DNA of 64,000 nucleotides from Rhineura floridana (taxonomy: Eukaryota; Chordata; Lepidosauria; Squamata; Rhineuridae): contig NC_084495.1 of assembly GCF_030035675.1 (NCBI RefSeq), positions 11,191,001-11,255,000 of the forward strand, written 5' to 3'. The position numbers were made by a program, and so were the translations under genes. Below are positions 54,656-64,000 of the stretch, in pieces. The stretch's first letter is position 1; each line of letters begins with the position of its first letter. The notes under the pieces are model-generated. The model searched no databases. It was not told the DNA's origin and worked only from the letters and a program-made list of their open reading frames with translations.

Positions 54656-54676
54656 GGTGTGGGTGTGGGTGTGGGT
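54656..54676. repeat. GTGGGT microsatellite
   Basis: About four GTGGGT units; G-rich on the plus strand. Confidence 0.8.
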
Positions 54677-54844
54677 GGGAGAGAAAAAATATACCGAGGC
54701 AAGCAAAATAGAAGGGCATTGTATGGATGAAGGAACCAAAGGAGTCATGGGGTTGTTTAATAAGAAAAGTCCAGGCAACAAAATACGTAAGAGTATATCC
54801 TCTGAGGCTAGAGATCTGAGGCTAGAGAGACTAATAACCACATT

Positions 54845-55030
54845 TAAAGCACATCCAACGCACATTTAAAGCACATTTTTGAAAGAATCCTGGGAACTGT
54901 AGTTTGTTAAGGGTGCTGGGAATTTGTAGCCCTGTGGTGGGAAAACCACAGTTCCCAGGATTATTTGGGGGAAGTCATGTGCTTTAAATATGTGTTGGAT
55001 GTGCTTTAAATGTATGATGTGGATCTGATA
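54845..55030. mobile_element. Palindromic MITE, family B
   Basis: Inverted arms: AATCCTGGGAACTGTAGTTT left and ACCACAGTTCCCAGGATTAT right, with GTGCTTTAAATGTATGATGT at the end. A short direct repeat of CACATTTAAAGCACAT lies at its left edge. Confidence 0.6.
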
Positions 55031-55039
55031 AGGTCTCTG

Positions 55040-55620
55040 GATTCACATAAATTATAAAGATAGTAAGTAAAAAAAAATTCGGTCATAGACCAGTACACAG
55101 ACATCACAAATAAATCAAAACCATATAAAATACATAAAATCAGGGTAGAATAAAAGTTTACAATCAGTACAGGCTTTCTACATAAAACCATTCATCATTG
55201 ATTTCTGGCATACAATGGCAGCAGGACAGGAACTAGCCAATCTTGCTGTAACCTGTGGATTCATGTCTGCCAATAAATGCATTAGGTAAAACTCATCGGA
55301 TTTATCCGGAATGCATTGTAAGATTGGAGTGATAAAAGAATAACACAGATCCCTTTAAAAAGTACAGTACAATGAAACATGACCCACAGTGTCCACTTCT
55401 CCCATTCCACATGGGCAGACCCGTTCATGGTGGGGTGCCCGTCTGTCCCTTGCATCCAGGAGAGCAGATGGCAGAACATTGGACCTAGCTGCTGTGAAAG
55501 CTCTTCTGTATTTAGGGACATTCAGATTTGTCCAGTGATGCATGGGTACCAACGCTTTCCCGCTGTCCCTGAACTCAGGGTGCCTGACAGCAAGACTGAA
55601 ATGACTTTGTAATTCTATAC
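55040..55620 (-). mobile_element. LINE ORF2 C-terminal remnant with zinc knuckle
   Basis: The minus strand encodes ARDRRAPHHERVCPCGMGEV then DTVGHVSLYC, a C-x-C-x-H-x-C type knuckle as at the end of some LINE ORF2 proteins. FYLMHLLAD-like text follows with a frame break. Clade not determined; not the L2 seen elsewhere. Confidence 0.5.
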
Positions 55621-55864
55621 AATACTGTTGGATAGCAGTTTTTGTAATTCTGTTGGATGGTAGTTTTTGCTTTTATCCAAGAGCAAGAAGAGTACAGGGA
55701 GTAAATCCCAGATATTGCAGTTTCTGAAACAGCAAGCTTTTCCATCTTGACTGGTATGTGTCAATTAATGTCAGTGGGGCCAAGCCCAGAGGAGAAGAAA
55801 ATCAGCTTCAGCCAATAGTGAAGCCTGAGAATCCATGCACAGGCTTCAATAGAAATTAGCCATA

Positions 55865-56005
55865 CATTTAAAACCACTGTTTTCCCCAAAAAAATCTTGG
55901 AACAACCCCCATAGAGTTTCAGTTCCCAGCACCCTTAACAAACTACAGTTCCCAGTATTCGGGGGGAGGGATGTGCTTTAAATGTGTGGTGTGTACATAA
56001 CCTAA
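55865..56005. mobile_element. Palindromic MITE, family B, partial
   Basis: CAGCACCCTTAACAAACTAC and AGTTCCCAGTATTCGGGGGG, ending GTGCTTTAAATGTGTGGTGT. Confidence 0.5.
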
Positions 56006-56060
56006 AGGTAACACCCTAATTCTGATTAGGCCATTTCCTCTCCAAATGGATGCTCTAGTG

Positions 56061-56198
56061 TGGGGATGGGGAACTGGTGGCCCTCCAGATGTTGTTGCAC
56101 ACCAACTCCCATCAGCTCTGGCCAGCATGGTCAATGGTCAGGAATGGTGGGAGTTGTAGTCCAGCAACATCTGGAGGACCACAGGTTCCCCAGCCCCA
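56061..56198. mobile_element. hAT palindromic MITE (family A), 8-bp duplication
   Basis: Starts TGGGGATGGGGAAC, ends GTTCCCCAGCCCCA. Flanks CTCTAGTG (56053-56060) and CTCTAGTC (56199-56206) match 7 of 8. Confidence 0.88.
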
Positions 56199-56206
56199 CT
56201 CTAGTC

Positions 56207-56846
56207 TAATGTGCTATTGGAGCACCTAGTAAGCACCATCAGGGTCAGCCCTACCATTAGGTTATTATCTAGCTGGGTGCTGGTGGGCACTGAAATCCAA
56301 CAACACTTGAAAGGCAACAGGTTTTTCCATCCCTGCACTAGGGGATTTTGTTGTGGTGCTAGCAGTGGTAAAAGACTCTGGCAGCAATTGGCTAAACGCA
56401 TGCAAGGTCATGGAATGCACACAGTCATTCTGCTGTGGGGTTAAAAAGGACAGCAATGGAATATTTTCACACAAGCTTGCAGGGGGAAGCTGAGTTTAAA
56501 TGAAGGAAATAATCTCACATGTTGGTAAAGACCCAAAAGCTCACTGGGAAGGCTTCTAGAGAATAGAAAATTGAAGGGCCAGGAACGGCCAAAGGAGATG
56601 GGGGCCTGAGGGAAAAATGGGGTGAGAAGGGTGGCTAAACATTAATGTCTCTATGATTGCATTAACTTCCATAGGTTGCAATCCTTTACCCACTTACCTG
56701 GGAGTAAGCACCATTGAACTAAATGAGGCTTATTTCAGAGCAGAGCAGACACATATGGAATTGCATTCTAAATATCTCACCAAAGACTGGATTTATTCTA
56801 TAGATTTCAGATGCTGCTACTTTTGCAAGAAGGAGCACACCTAATG
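56207..56846. other. Unannotated stretch
   Basis: Only an eroded AAGTAAGTCCCATT-type fragment near 56680-56735. Confidence 0.35.
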
Positions 56847-57240
56847 ATTATGCAGGGGCTGGTACAGCACAGTGGGGAGGGGAGCCTGGCTGGGTGTCCA
56901 GAGTCTGTGAGTTCAAATCCCTGCTCGTGTCTCCTGGGTGTCAAGGGCCAGCTAAAGATCACCCCACAGTGAGTGGCTCAGGGATTATGTGCCCTGCCAC
57001 CTGTGCAGCCGTGGGCAAACTGCATAGTCCCAAGGAGCCCAGTTGCCCCCCAGCTGGCAGTTGCAGACAAGGAAGGGGCTGGCTTGTGCAGCTGTGGCAA
57101 GCTGAGCAGGCCCTAGCCAGCTGGGGAGGACTAGCCTCAGAGGGAGGCAATGGGAAACCCCCTCTGCATACCACTTAAATCCCTATTCAAAGGGTCGCCA
57201 TAAGTCGGGATGGACTTGAAGGCAGTCCATTTCCATTTTT
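56847..57240 (+). mobile_element. Long SINE with tRNA-like head and Bov-B-like tail
   Basis: Head GGCTGGTACAGCACAGTGGG and box B-like GAGTTCAAATCCCTG, a G+C-rich middle of about 230 bp, and tail AAGGGTCGCCATAAGTCGGG with ATGGACTTGAAGGCAGT. The middle is not found in the other SINEs here. Confidence 0.7.
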
Positions 57241-57651
57241 CAAGGGTTATGCAGATACAAGATTACTCGTCTTACATTTGCCCTCATGTATGTGAAACCC
57301 ATGCTAGAATGTCCAGACTGTATTTATCTTGCATCACACAGGGGGCAGCTGCCTTTTTTCTGCTTGACAGTGGAAACCAATGGTTAACAGGAGCAATTCA
57401 GGTGGATTAAATGGGCTGTTTCCACTGGGCAAAGTATTCCTTTATGTGTTTGACTCACCAGCCTAGTGGAACGCATTCAGGCTTTCCTGAAAGGCATGTT
57501 CAAGTGTATTTTTATTTATTTTGTTATAAATGTATATCCCACCTTTTCTCCAGGGAGCTCAAGGTGGCATACAAGCATATTTCTCCCCCTCCTGATTTTA
57601 TCCTCAAAACAACCCTGTGAGGTAGATCAGGCTGAGAGACAGTGACTGACC

Positions 57652-58211
57652 CAGAGCTTGGAAGATTACTTTAAAGAAGTAATAAATTAGAGTTACAATT
57701 ACATGGCCCAAAAAAGGAGTAATTGCAGTTACAATTACAATTGCTCTGAAAGTAACTGATTACTTTACTTTTTCTCAAAAGTAATAACTACAATTACATT
57801 TCAGTTGCTTTTTTAAAAAAAAGCCTACAAGGTGCCTTGGCTGCTGCACATCTAAGTATACTAAAACAACATTAAAAATAAACACACACATACAGAGGTA
57901 GAAGAATAATTCTTTTTATCCATAAGATAGCAATGGTGGTCTCTCCGCTGATAAGGGAGGTGGGGAGGAAGGCAGAGGCCACTACTCAGATCTTTGCACG
58001 TCAAACCAAGTGCAACCCCCACCCTCACTCAGCCAGCCAGCATAATCTCTCTCACTGAACCATCTCCCGGACCCTGCCCTGCCACCAACTAAGGGACACT
58101 CACCCAAGCAAACATTTTCCCCTGAGATGCAAAAATGTTAAAATACTGCAAATGCAGCACAGTAGCCAGAGAGGGTGGTGGAGGCCACTTTGTGTGCCAA
58201 GTGCAAACACA

Positions 58212-58296
<85 letters not shown>

Positions 58297-58819
58297 GTCA
58301 TCTTTCACCTCCACAGTCCTTTATCTCCATTCTGCTGCTGCCTCCTTCTCCCCCTTTATCCATGTTCTTGCCCTCTGGCTCCTTTTTCCCTCCACTCCAT
58401 TGTTATGGATCTTTGGGTCGTTAATAAATTACTACTACTACTACTCCACTCCATTCTTCTCCACCACCATCCATTTTTTAAAACAATTGTTTTCTCCACT
58501 CCACCCCGTCTCACTTTCCACCTCCTCCCTCATCACCTTCTACCCACCCACAGAGCATGAGGGAAGAGTGACGCTGCACAGAAGCCCAGTTTGAGGCACA
58601 TGAATTTCATCCACAAGTCAGAGGAGCAGAAGACTTCCCCTGCTTCCCCCCCTCCCCAAGTAATGCCCAAAGATAAAGCTGGGAACATTACAATTACTCC
58701 ACGAAAGCAATAAAATTACTCCTATTACAATCAAAATATAAAGGAATTACCCACTCATTCCTCAAAAGAATAATGAGTACTTGTATTTATTACTTGTAAC
58801 GAATTACTTCCAAGCTCTG
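57652..58819. mobile_element. 1.2-kb non-autonomous hAT element in a SINE
   Basis: Left end CAGAGCTTGGAAGATTACTT, right end GAATTACTTCCAAGCTCTG. Flanks GACTGACC (57644-57651) and GACTGGCC (58820-58827) match 7 of 8. Subterminal GTAATTAC-type repeats on both sides. No transposase frame. Contains a CT/CA microsatellite and the module shared with 40357-40537. Confidence 0.9.
58215..58293. repeat. Compound microsatellite (TC)n(CA)n
   Basis: About 18 TC units followed by about 21 CA units, then CGTCGTC. Likely polymorphic. Confidence 0.98.
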
Positions 58820-58925
58820 GACTGGCCCAGGGTCACCCAGTGAGCTTCATGGTCAAGTGGGGATTTGAACCCCGGTTTCCCAGGTCATAGTCCAACACTG
58901 TAACCACTACACCTCCCTGACCCTC

Positions 58926-60613
58926 TGACACTGTACAGTGCAGGGCTGAAAACTGATGAGGCTCGAAAAATGTATCCTCTTTTTTTCAGAGCTTTTTGAC
59001 TCTGGGCTCCATACTGGTGCTGCTTTGGGATTTAGATACTACTCTCCTACACTTAGCTTCCCTATAACTGCCTTCTATCTTCATAATTCAGATTTCCCTG
59101 GAGACCCCCATGTGCCGCCATCGCTGTCCAGAGAAACCACTTGGAGAAAGACAGGGAAAATAATATTTTCTATTTAAGGAGGAAGCAAAACCAAAAACCA
59201 CCTTGAGACACAATTCAATGGTACAGAAGTATTTTCCCGAAAGCAACAGAAGGTGTCACTGCTGGATGAAGCTAAGCAAATGAATTTTGAGCATAAGGCC
59301 ACATTTTTTATGAGAACTTTAAGACTAAATGTCCCTTTTCCTAATTTTTCACGCAAGATGTATAGATTGCAGGCATATTCTGAACTGCATGTTTTGTACT
59401 GGCCTTGAATGTAATGATCCATTCGTTGGTGCTATGAGAGTGATACCATTCTCACAATGAGACCTTTATCTTTTGATTACACAGATCTATGCCTTCCTAT
59501 GCTTCCTTCACAAGCTGTAGGCCAATTAGGTTGCTTCATTCCTGGACACTTACGTTGATATTAAATGCTGGTCAAACTTAAAGCCATTGAAGTTAATAGG
59601 CATGAGTAACTTAGGTTCATTAATTTCAGAGGGACTATTCTGAATAGGACTTAGTTGAATACAATCCTTAACAGACCAAATTTGATTTCTAGGACTCTCC
59701 AGGGAACCTACCCACTGACCACAATAGCTGCTCTGTTCATTTGCCTTCTCGGCTTGGGAATACTAACTTGACTGTCCTTCCAAGACATTTGCTCCTGCTT
59801 CTTCAGCACAGGTCTACCTGATTTCTAGAGGGCCTGAGGCAGATGAAGACACCTGAAGCAAAGGTGGTGTATGACTTGTGCTGAAACTGGTTGTAGCATA
59901 GATCACTGTGACACCAGGAAAGCAAAAAATCTTGTCAGCTGTCATTGCACCTGCTGCCTGTCATTGGGTTATTGTCTGCGATAAACAGCTATGTGAACCT
60001 GGGTTGTCTCCACCCAGTGACTAAGGAGTTGAAAGCCACTTTGCAAAACAAAATCTAGAGGAAGGTTATTGAGTGAGCAGTTGCTTTCCAGCTTTAAGTT
60101 GCACTGGATACCACTGATATTTGGAAGCCTTGAGTTTGCGTTGGTTTCCGTTCTTTTCTAGGCACAATTAAAGGTGATGGTTTTTATAAAGCCCTTATCA
60201 GCTTGGGGCTTACATACTGCATAAACTTCTCCTTATGCTCCAATATAACATTTACCAAACAACACACCAAGTTCACATGCCAAAGACATCTTTTAAAAAC
60301 ACTGCATGTATTTGATTTATACCCCACTCATCCCATTGGCTTACAGCAGTTTTTCCTAAATGTCCTCTCTGCTGGAGAGGTCCACAATAAGGCAATCAAA
60401 TGGTTTGGTGGATGAAAGGGGCCAAATGAAACAATTAATTGTGCTGTAAACAAAATCTTGATAAAGTCCTATATGGCATAGGATCCAGGTATGCCTGCTC
60501 CCATATCAACCTGTCCGTGTGTTGAGATCATCTTTGGACCTCCTCCTGGTCTCTCTGCCATCTGAGGGAAGGTGGGTGGGTGGTGATCAGAGAGAGAAAG
60601 TGTCCCATTAATG
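58926..60613. other. Unannotated stretch
   Basis: No exon, RNA or clear repeat beyond an eroded AAGTAAGTCCCATT-type fragment near 59590-59670. Confidence 0.3.
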
Positions 60614-60988
60614 CAGGGGTTCCCAACCGGTTGTGTGTGGACCACCAGTGGTCCCCAAGCTTAATTCAGGCGGTCCATGGTGTGTTTGTGGATTTGTGGT
60701 TGAAGACGGGAGATGCCACATCCATCGCATTAAATATTTATATTGATTTTATTGTATTTTTATTGCTTTTATTTCTTAATTTATATTCTATGAAATTCAA
60801 GTTGTAATACAATAAAAAACAATATATGAAAAAATTAGAGAAGCAATAAAAATACAATAAAAAATCTTACAGCATCTAGAACAGCACATTACAATGGCTA
60901 CAACAGGCAGAAAAATCATTAAGTGGTCCGACAAGGCCCTCACCAATTTTCACATGGTCCATGCGGAAAAAAAGGTTGGGGACTGCTG
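60614..60988. mobile_element. hAT (Charlie/MER5-like) element
   Basis: Left end CAGGGGTTCCCAACCGG, right end AGGTTGGGGACTGCTG. Inside CATTAAATATTTATATTGAT and GTGGTCCGACAAGG, related to 34597-34950. Flanking duplication not readable. Confidence 0.8.
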
Positions 60989-61433
60989 GTCTATGATAAG
61001 TGCAACTGTAAGATACATATATTTGCAATCATGTCTGTCACATTTATGTGTTGTGTGTTTGGGTACACATAAAAAAAAAATCTGAAAGGCATGATCCAGG
61101 GAAAGTTAAGCATTTTGAAATTCCATTGAATTTAAGAACAAGCTTGACTTTGACACCGAAATCAATGGAACTTCTAAGTGTTTACCTTTGGTTGTATCAT
61201 GACCTCAGGGTATACATAATAAGTCTAGCAATCCCAAAACATCTTTCAACTGGCTTGTAATGACTGGGATTAAGCAGAGGTGAAGTAATTTGATTCTACT
61301 TTATGTGTCCATACAGGCTGCAGTCCCATACACCCTTATATGGAAATAGGTCCCGTTGAATTTAATTGGGATTATCTCTTCAGGAGACCTGGATAAGATT
61401 GCACTGTTAATTTGACACCATGTTCTTATTACA

Positions 61434-61746
61434 GTAAGATCCTCCGTAGTGCAGAGTGGTAAGCGGTGGTAACGCAGCCGAAGCTCTGCTCACGGCCAGA
61501 GTTCGATTCGAATGAAAGGAGGAAGTCGAATCTCCAGTAAAAGGGGTCGAGGTCCACTCAGCCTTCCACCCATCCGTGGTCCGTAAAATGAGTACCCGGC
61601 ATATGCTGGGGGGTAAAGAAAGGCCGGGGACGGAACTGGCAATCCCACCCCATATATACGGTCTGCCTAGTAAACGTCGCAAGACGTCACCCTAAGAGTC
61701 GGAAACAACTTGCACTACAAGTGCAGGGACACCTTTACCTTTTTTT
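61434..61746 (+). mobile_element. tRNA-derived SINE (Squam1/Sauria-type), well preserved
   Basis: A-box region CCGTAGTGCAGAGTGGTAAG, B-box region AGAGTTCGATTCGAA, body GTCCACTCAGCCTTCCACCC and AATGAGTACCCGGCATATGC. Tail CTAAGAGTCGGAAACAACTT, ending CACCTTTACCTTTTTTTT. About 310 bp. One of the least diverged repeats in the window. Confidence 0.85.
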
Positions 61747-62057
61747 TCCTTATTATTACAGTATATTCCTTGTCCTTCAGCCTGGGGAAGGATAGAAACT
61801 GATATAAATAATCATGGTAAATATTTAACAATTTTGGAAACGATCTAGCCAGACTTAAACATTTTAACATTGCCAATGATTTCAATGGGAAAGTTACACA
61901 TTAAAATATATAGGGATTAAAAGTGCTGAGCTGGCTCATACTCTGTACATTTAGTCTGATCCACATACAGGGTTGTGGAATTTCTGCTGTTCTGCCACCC
62001 ATGACCTCAGTTTCTTGACTTCAGAAAAGAGGCTGTATTTGGTCACATAAGCATAAC

Positions 62058-62650
62058 TGAGTTTGTTTGTTTGTTTGTTTATTGTATTTATATACCGCCC
62101 CATAACCGAAGCTCTCTGGGCAGTTTACAGTAACTAAAAACAAATATGCAAATTTAAAACACATCTTTTAAAAACAATTTAAAACACAATTTAAAACACA
62201 ATTTAAAAATTTAAAACAATTTAAAAACACATGCTAAAATGCCTGGGAGATGAGAAAAGTCTTGACCTGTCACCGAAAAGATAACAGTGTTGGTGCCAGG
62301 CACACCTCGTCAAGAAAATCATTCCATAATTTGGGGGCCACCACTGAGAAGGCCCTCTCCCTTGTTGCCAGACTCCCAGCTTCCCTCCGAGTAGGCACCC
62401 GGAGGAGGACTTTAGATGTTGAGCGTAGTGTACGGGTGGGTTCGTATCGGGAGAGGCATTCCATCAGGTATTGTGGTCCCAAGCAGTGTAAGGCTGTATA
62501 GGTTAAAACCAGCACCTTGAATCGAGCTCGGAAACATACAGGCAGCCAATGCAAGCGGGCCAGAAACGGTTTTATATGTTCAGACAGTCTGGTCCCTGTT
62601 ATCAATCTAGCTGCTGCATTTTGCACAAGCTGCAGTTTCCGAACCCCTAA
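62058..62650 (-). mobile_element. L2-clade LINE 3' end, antisense (second subfamily)
   Basis: The minus strand is open over RKLQLVQNAAARLITGTRLS, then LARLHWLPVCFRARFKVLVL and TRERAFSVVAPKLWNDFL, the L2 C-terminal block. The 3' end is the GTTT repeat and TATATACCGCCCCATAACCG at 62058-62130. 5' truncated near 62650. Confidence 0.85.
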
Positions 62651-63369
62651 CTAAGTTATGTTAGCTCAGCACAGGAATGGGTGGCAACCCCATCCAGAAG
62701 TGAGATTCATATTTAGTGGGTGAGATTTTCCTTCAACACTCAGTCTCAGGGCAATTTTAGACTCTGGACTGAATGGTCTTACTGCAGGGGGCACTCTTTA
62801 GATGGCAATGTGTGTTACTTTAGAATGTGGAAAGCCAGCCAGCTCTGCTAGGAGGGCCCCCAAAGTCCTGCCCTGATGGCACAGCTGCTCAGGTTCATAT
62901 TAGGGTGCTGTTGTGCCAGAGGTGTACCTTGAAATACACGGTTAGAGTGTCGTTCAGGCTCACCATGACCATCACAGTTCCTCTGAGATTCTTTTAGGCA
63001 ATATTCTAATTTGGATAGTTACGTTGTGCCTCTGCACCCACCCCTGTTGCTTGTGCAGTGAAACGATGCATCTCCTCAATCTCTTCAATCATTCTGTAGC
63101 ACTCATCTGTTCTGTTTAAACCGACGCCCAATTTCGCTCCCACAAGGGTGTTTCAGGAAGAAATTATTCACAATTTGTTAAATTGATAGATATTAGCACT
63201 TTGGAGTCCTTTAGGATGGAAGTGGGCCACTCACAGAAAATGGAGCAGGATCAGTCAATTAGTTTACCAGTCTCAGGTGGTAAAGTGGACATTTTAATCA
63301 GGAACAACCTTTGTGAGAGGAATTTTGGGTGATATATAACTAAGTCATACTCAGCAGCGTGTAATCATC
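62651..63369. other. Unannotated stretch
   Basis: No exon or named repeat recognised. Confidence 0.35.
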
Positions 63370-63745
63370 TGGGATCTTGGTGGGTCTTAGACCCTTACTT
63401 TTTTAGGAGCAGGGTCCCAGCTGGATCCCTGTTTCCAGCATCCTACGAGCCAGTTAGCATGAAAGCGGAGTGTGATAGCCACTGAGAAGAGTCTTCCAAC
63501 ATACTTCCTTGTCCTTTCCTGCTGACTGATGACAATCATAGTAAAAGGAGGTGTCAGCCACTAAGAAGACTCTTCTCAGTAGCTAACACTCTCCCCTTTC
63601 ATGCTTATTGGCTACTAGAGATGTCTATTATTGTGGGAGAAGGCATTAACAGGTATCTCATTCTCAACCCAGCAGCAAAAAAAAAAAAAGGAGGGGAAGG
63701 AAGAGGCATGGCATGACTATCATGAGGGGACCCTGCACTTCTGAA
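63370..63745 (-). repeat. Foldback repeat, family D, inverted copy
   Basis: CACTCTCCCCTTTCATGCTT and CAGTTAGCATGAAAGCGGAG arms, then ATCATGAGGGGACCCTGCAC. Reverse complement of the repeat at 28330-28745. Confidence 0.6.
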
Positions 63746-63765
63746 TTTGCCACTACACCACTGAT

Positions 63766-63834
63766 ACTCAGAGTAGACCCACTGAGATCAATGGACCTAA
63801 AACCATGGATCTTAGTGGGTCTACTCTGACTAAC
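63766..63834. repeat. Short palindromic repeat
   Basis: CAGAGTAGACCCACTGAGAT and ATCTTAGTGGGTCTACTCTG form inverted arms around ACCATGG. Confidence 0.75.
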
Positions 63835-64000
63835 TTTGGATATGATCCATTATGTACAGTTTCACTCTATTCTAGATTATTTAATTGTATGGTTTTACTA
63901 CTTTACATGTTTGCTGTCCTCGGCTCCTTTGGGAGGAAGGGCAGGATAGAAATGTAATAACTATTGATGATAATTTTCCAAGTAACAAAAGTGACAGTGC

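Larger units (their letters stand above)
57505..58925 (-). mobile_element. tRNA-derived SINE (LINE-like tail), split by a hAT element
   Basis: The antisense tail (57505-57651: TATATCCCACCTTTTCTCCA, AACAACCCTGTGAGGTAGAT) and antisense head (58820-58925: CAGTGAGCTTCATGGTCAAG, GGGGATTTGAACCCC) form one SINE. The head matches the Sauria-type SINE at 16118, but the tail is of another LINE type. Confidence 0.8.

Noticed and set aside
58152-58594. Plus-strand frames of 90-141 codons
   Set aside because: They read through a TC/CA microsatellite inside a hAT element.
1-64000. CRISPR arrays, operons or bacterial signals
   Set aside because: Repeat content, introns and gene families are vertebrate; no regular spacer array exists.

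Overview
The window reads as nuclear DNA of a squamate reptile, most likely a lizard. The evidence is its repeats: L2-clade LINEs, CR1 ends with the ATTCTATGA-type tail, Bov-B 3' tails, tRNA-derived SINEs carrying a Bov-B-like tail (Sauria type), and very many hAT-type palindromic elements, several with 8-bp target duplications readable by eye. All family names come from reading the sequence and from memory, not from a database search.

Three host loci are visible. On the minus strand, 14823 to 5251 holds a six-exon gene of the FAM71/GARIN family. Its splice phases agree and give about 617 residues. On the plus strand, 20260-20413 is the first coding exon of a TMEM238-like membrane protein, ending in a clean phase-1 donor. 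In human, GARIN5B (FAM71E2) and TMEM238 are close neighbours, so I name the first gene GARIN5B with moderate confidence. The two genes lie head to head about 5.4 kb apart. At 27004-27554 (plus) is a PRY-SPRY (B30.2) terminal exon of a TRIM or butyrophilin-like gene, with no partner exons seen. From about 27.6 kb to the end I see no further coding exon.

Layout: 1-3303, an L2 LINE with a second L2 inserted in it. 5251-14823, the GARIN gene, with a 2-kb retroelement in intron 1. 15-20 kb, a quiet intergenic region with Bov-B and SINE pieces. 20466-25436, a 5-kb hAT-like element (perfect 15-bp terminal repeats, 8-bp target duplication) just after the TMEM238-like donor. That element holds a second copy of the 2-kb retroelement, an exact 131-bp tandem duplication and a cluster of six octamer motifs. 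27.6-64 kb is a layered field of LINE, SINE and hAT remnants.

The most unusual item is the pair of 2-kb retroelements (12731-14722 minus, 21463-23613 plus). Each has a poly(A) tail, long perfect target duplications, the same 5' end and one intact reading frame resembling L1 ORF1p, but no ORF2. They look like a reptilian analogue of mammalian HAL1 (half-L1) elements and must be mobilised in trans. One copy sits in the first intron of each of the two divergent genes, in opposite orientation, so the pair forms an inverted repeat around both promoters and first exons. Nested hAT insertions are also clear, including a four-level nest at 42617-43905.
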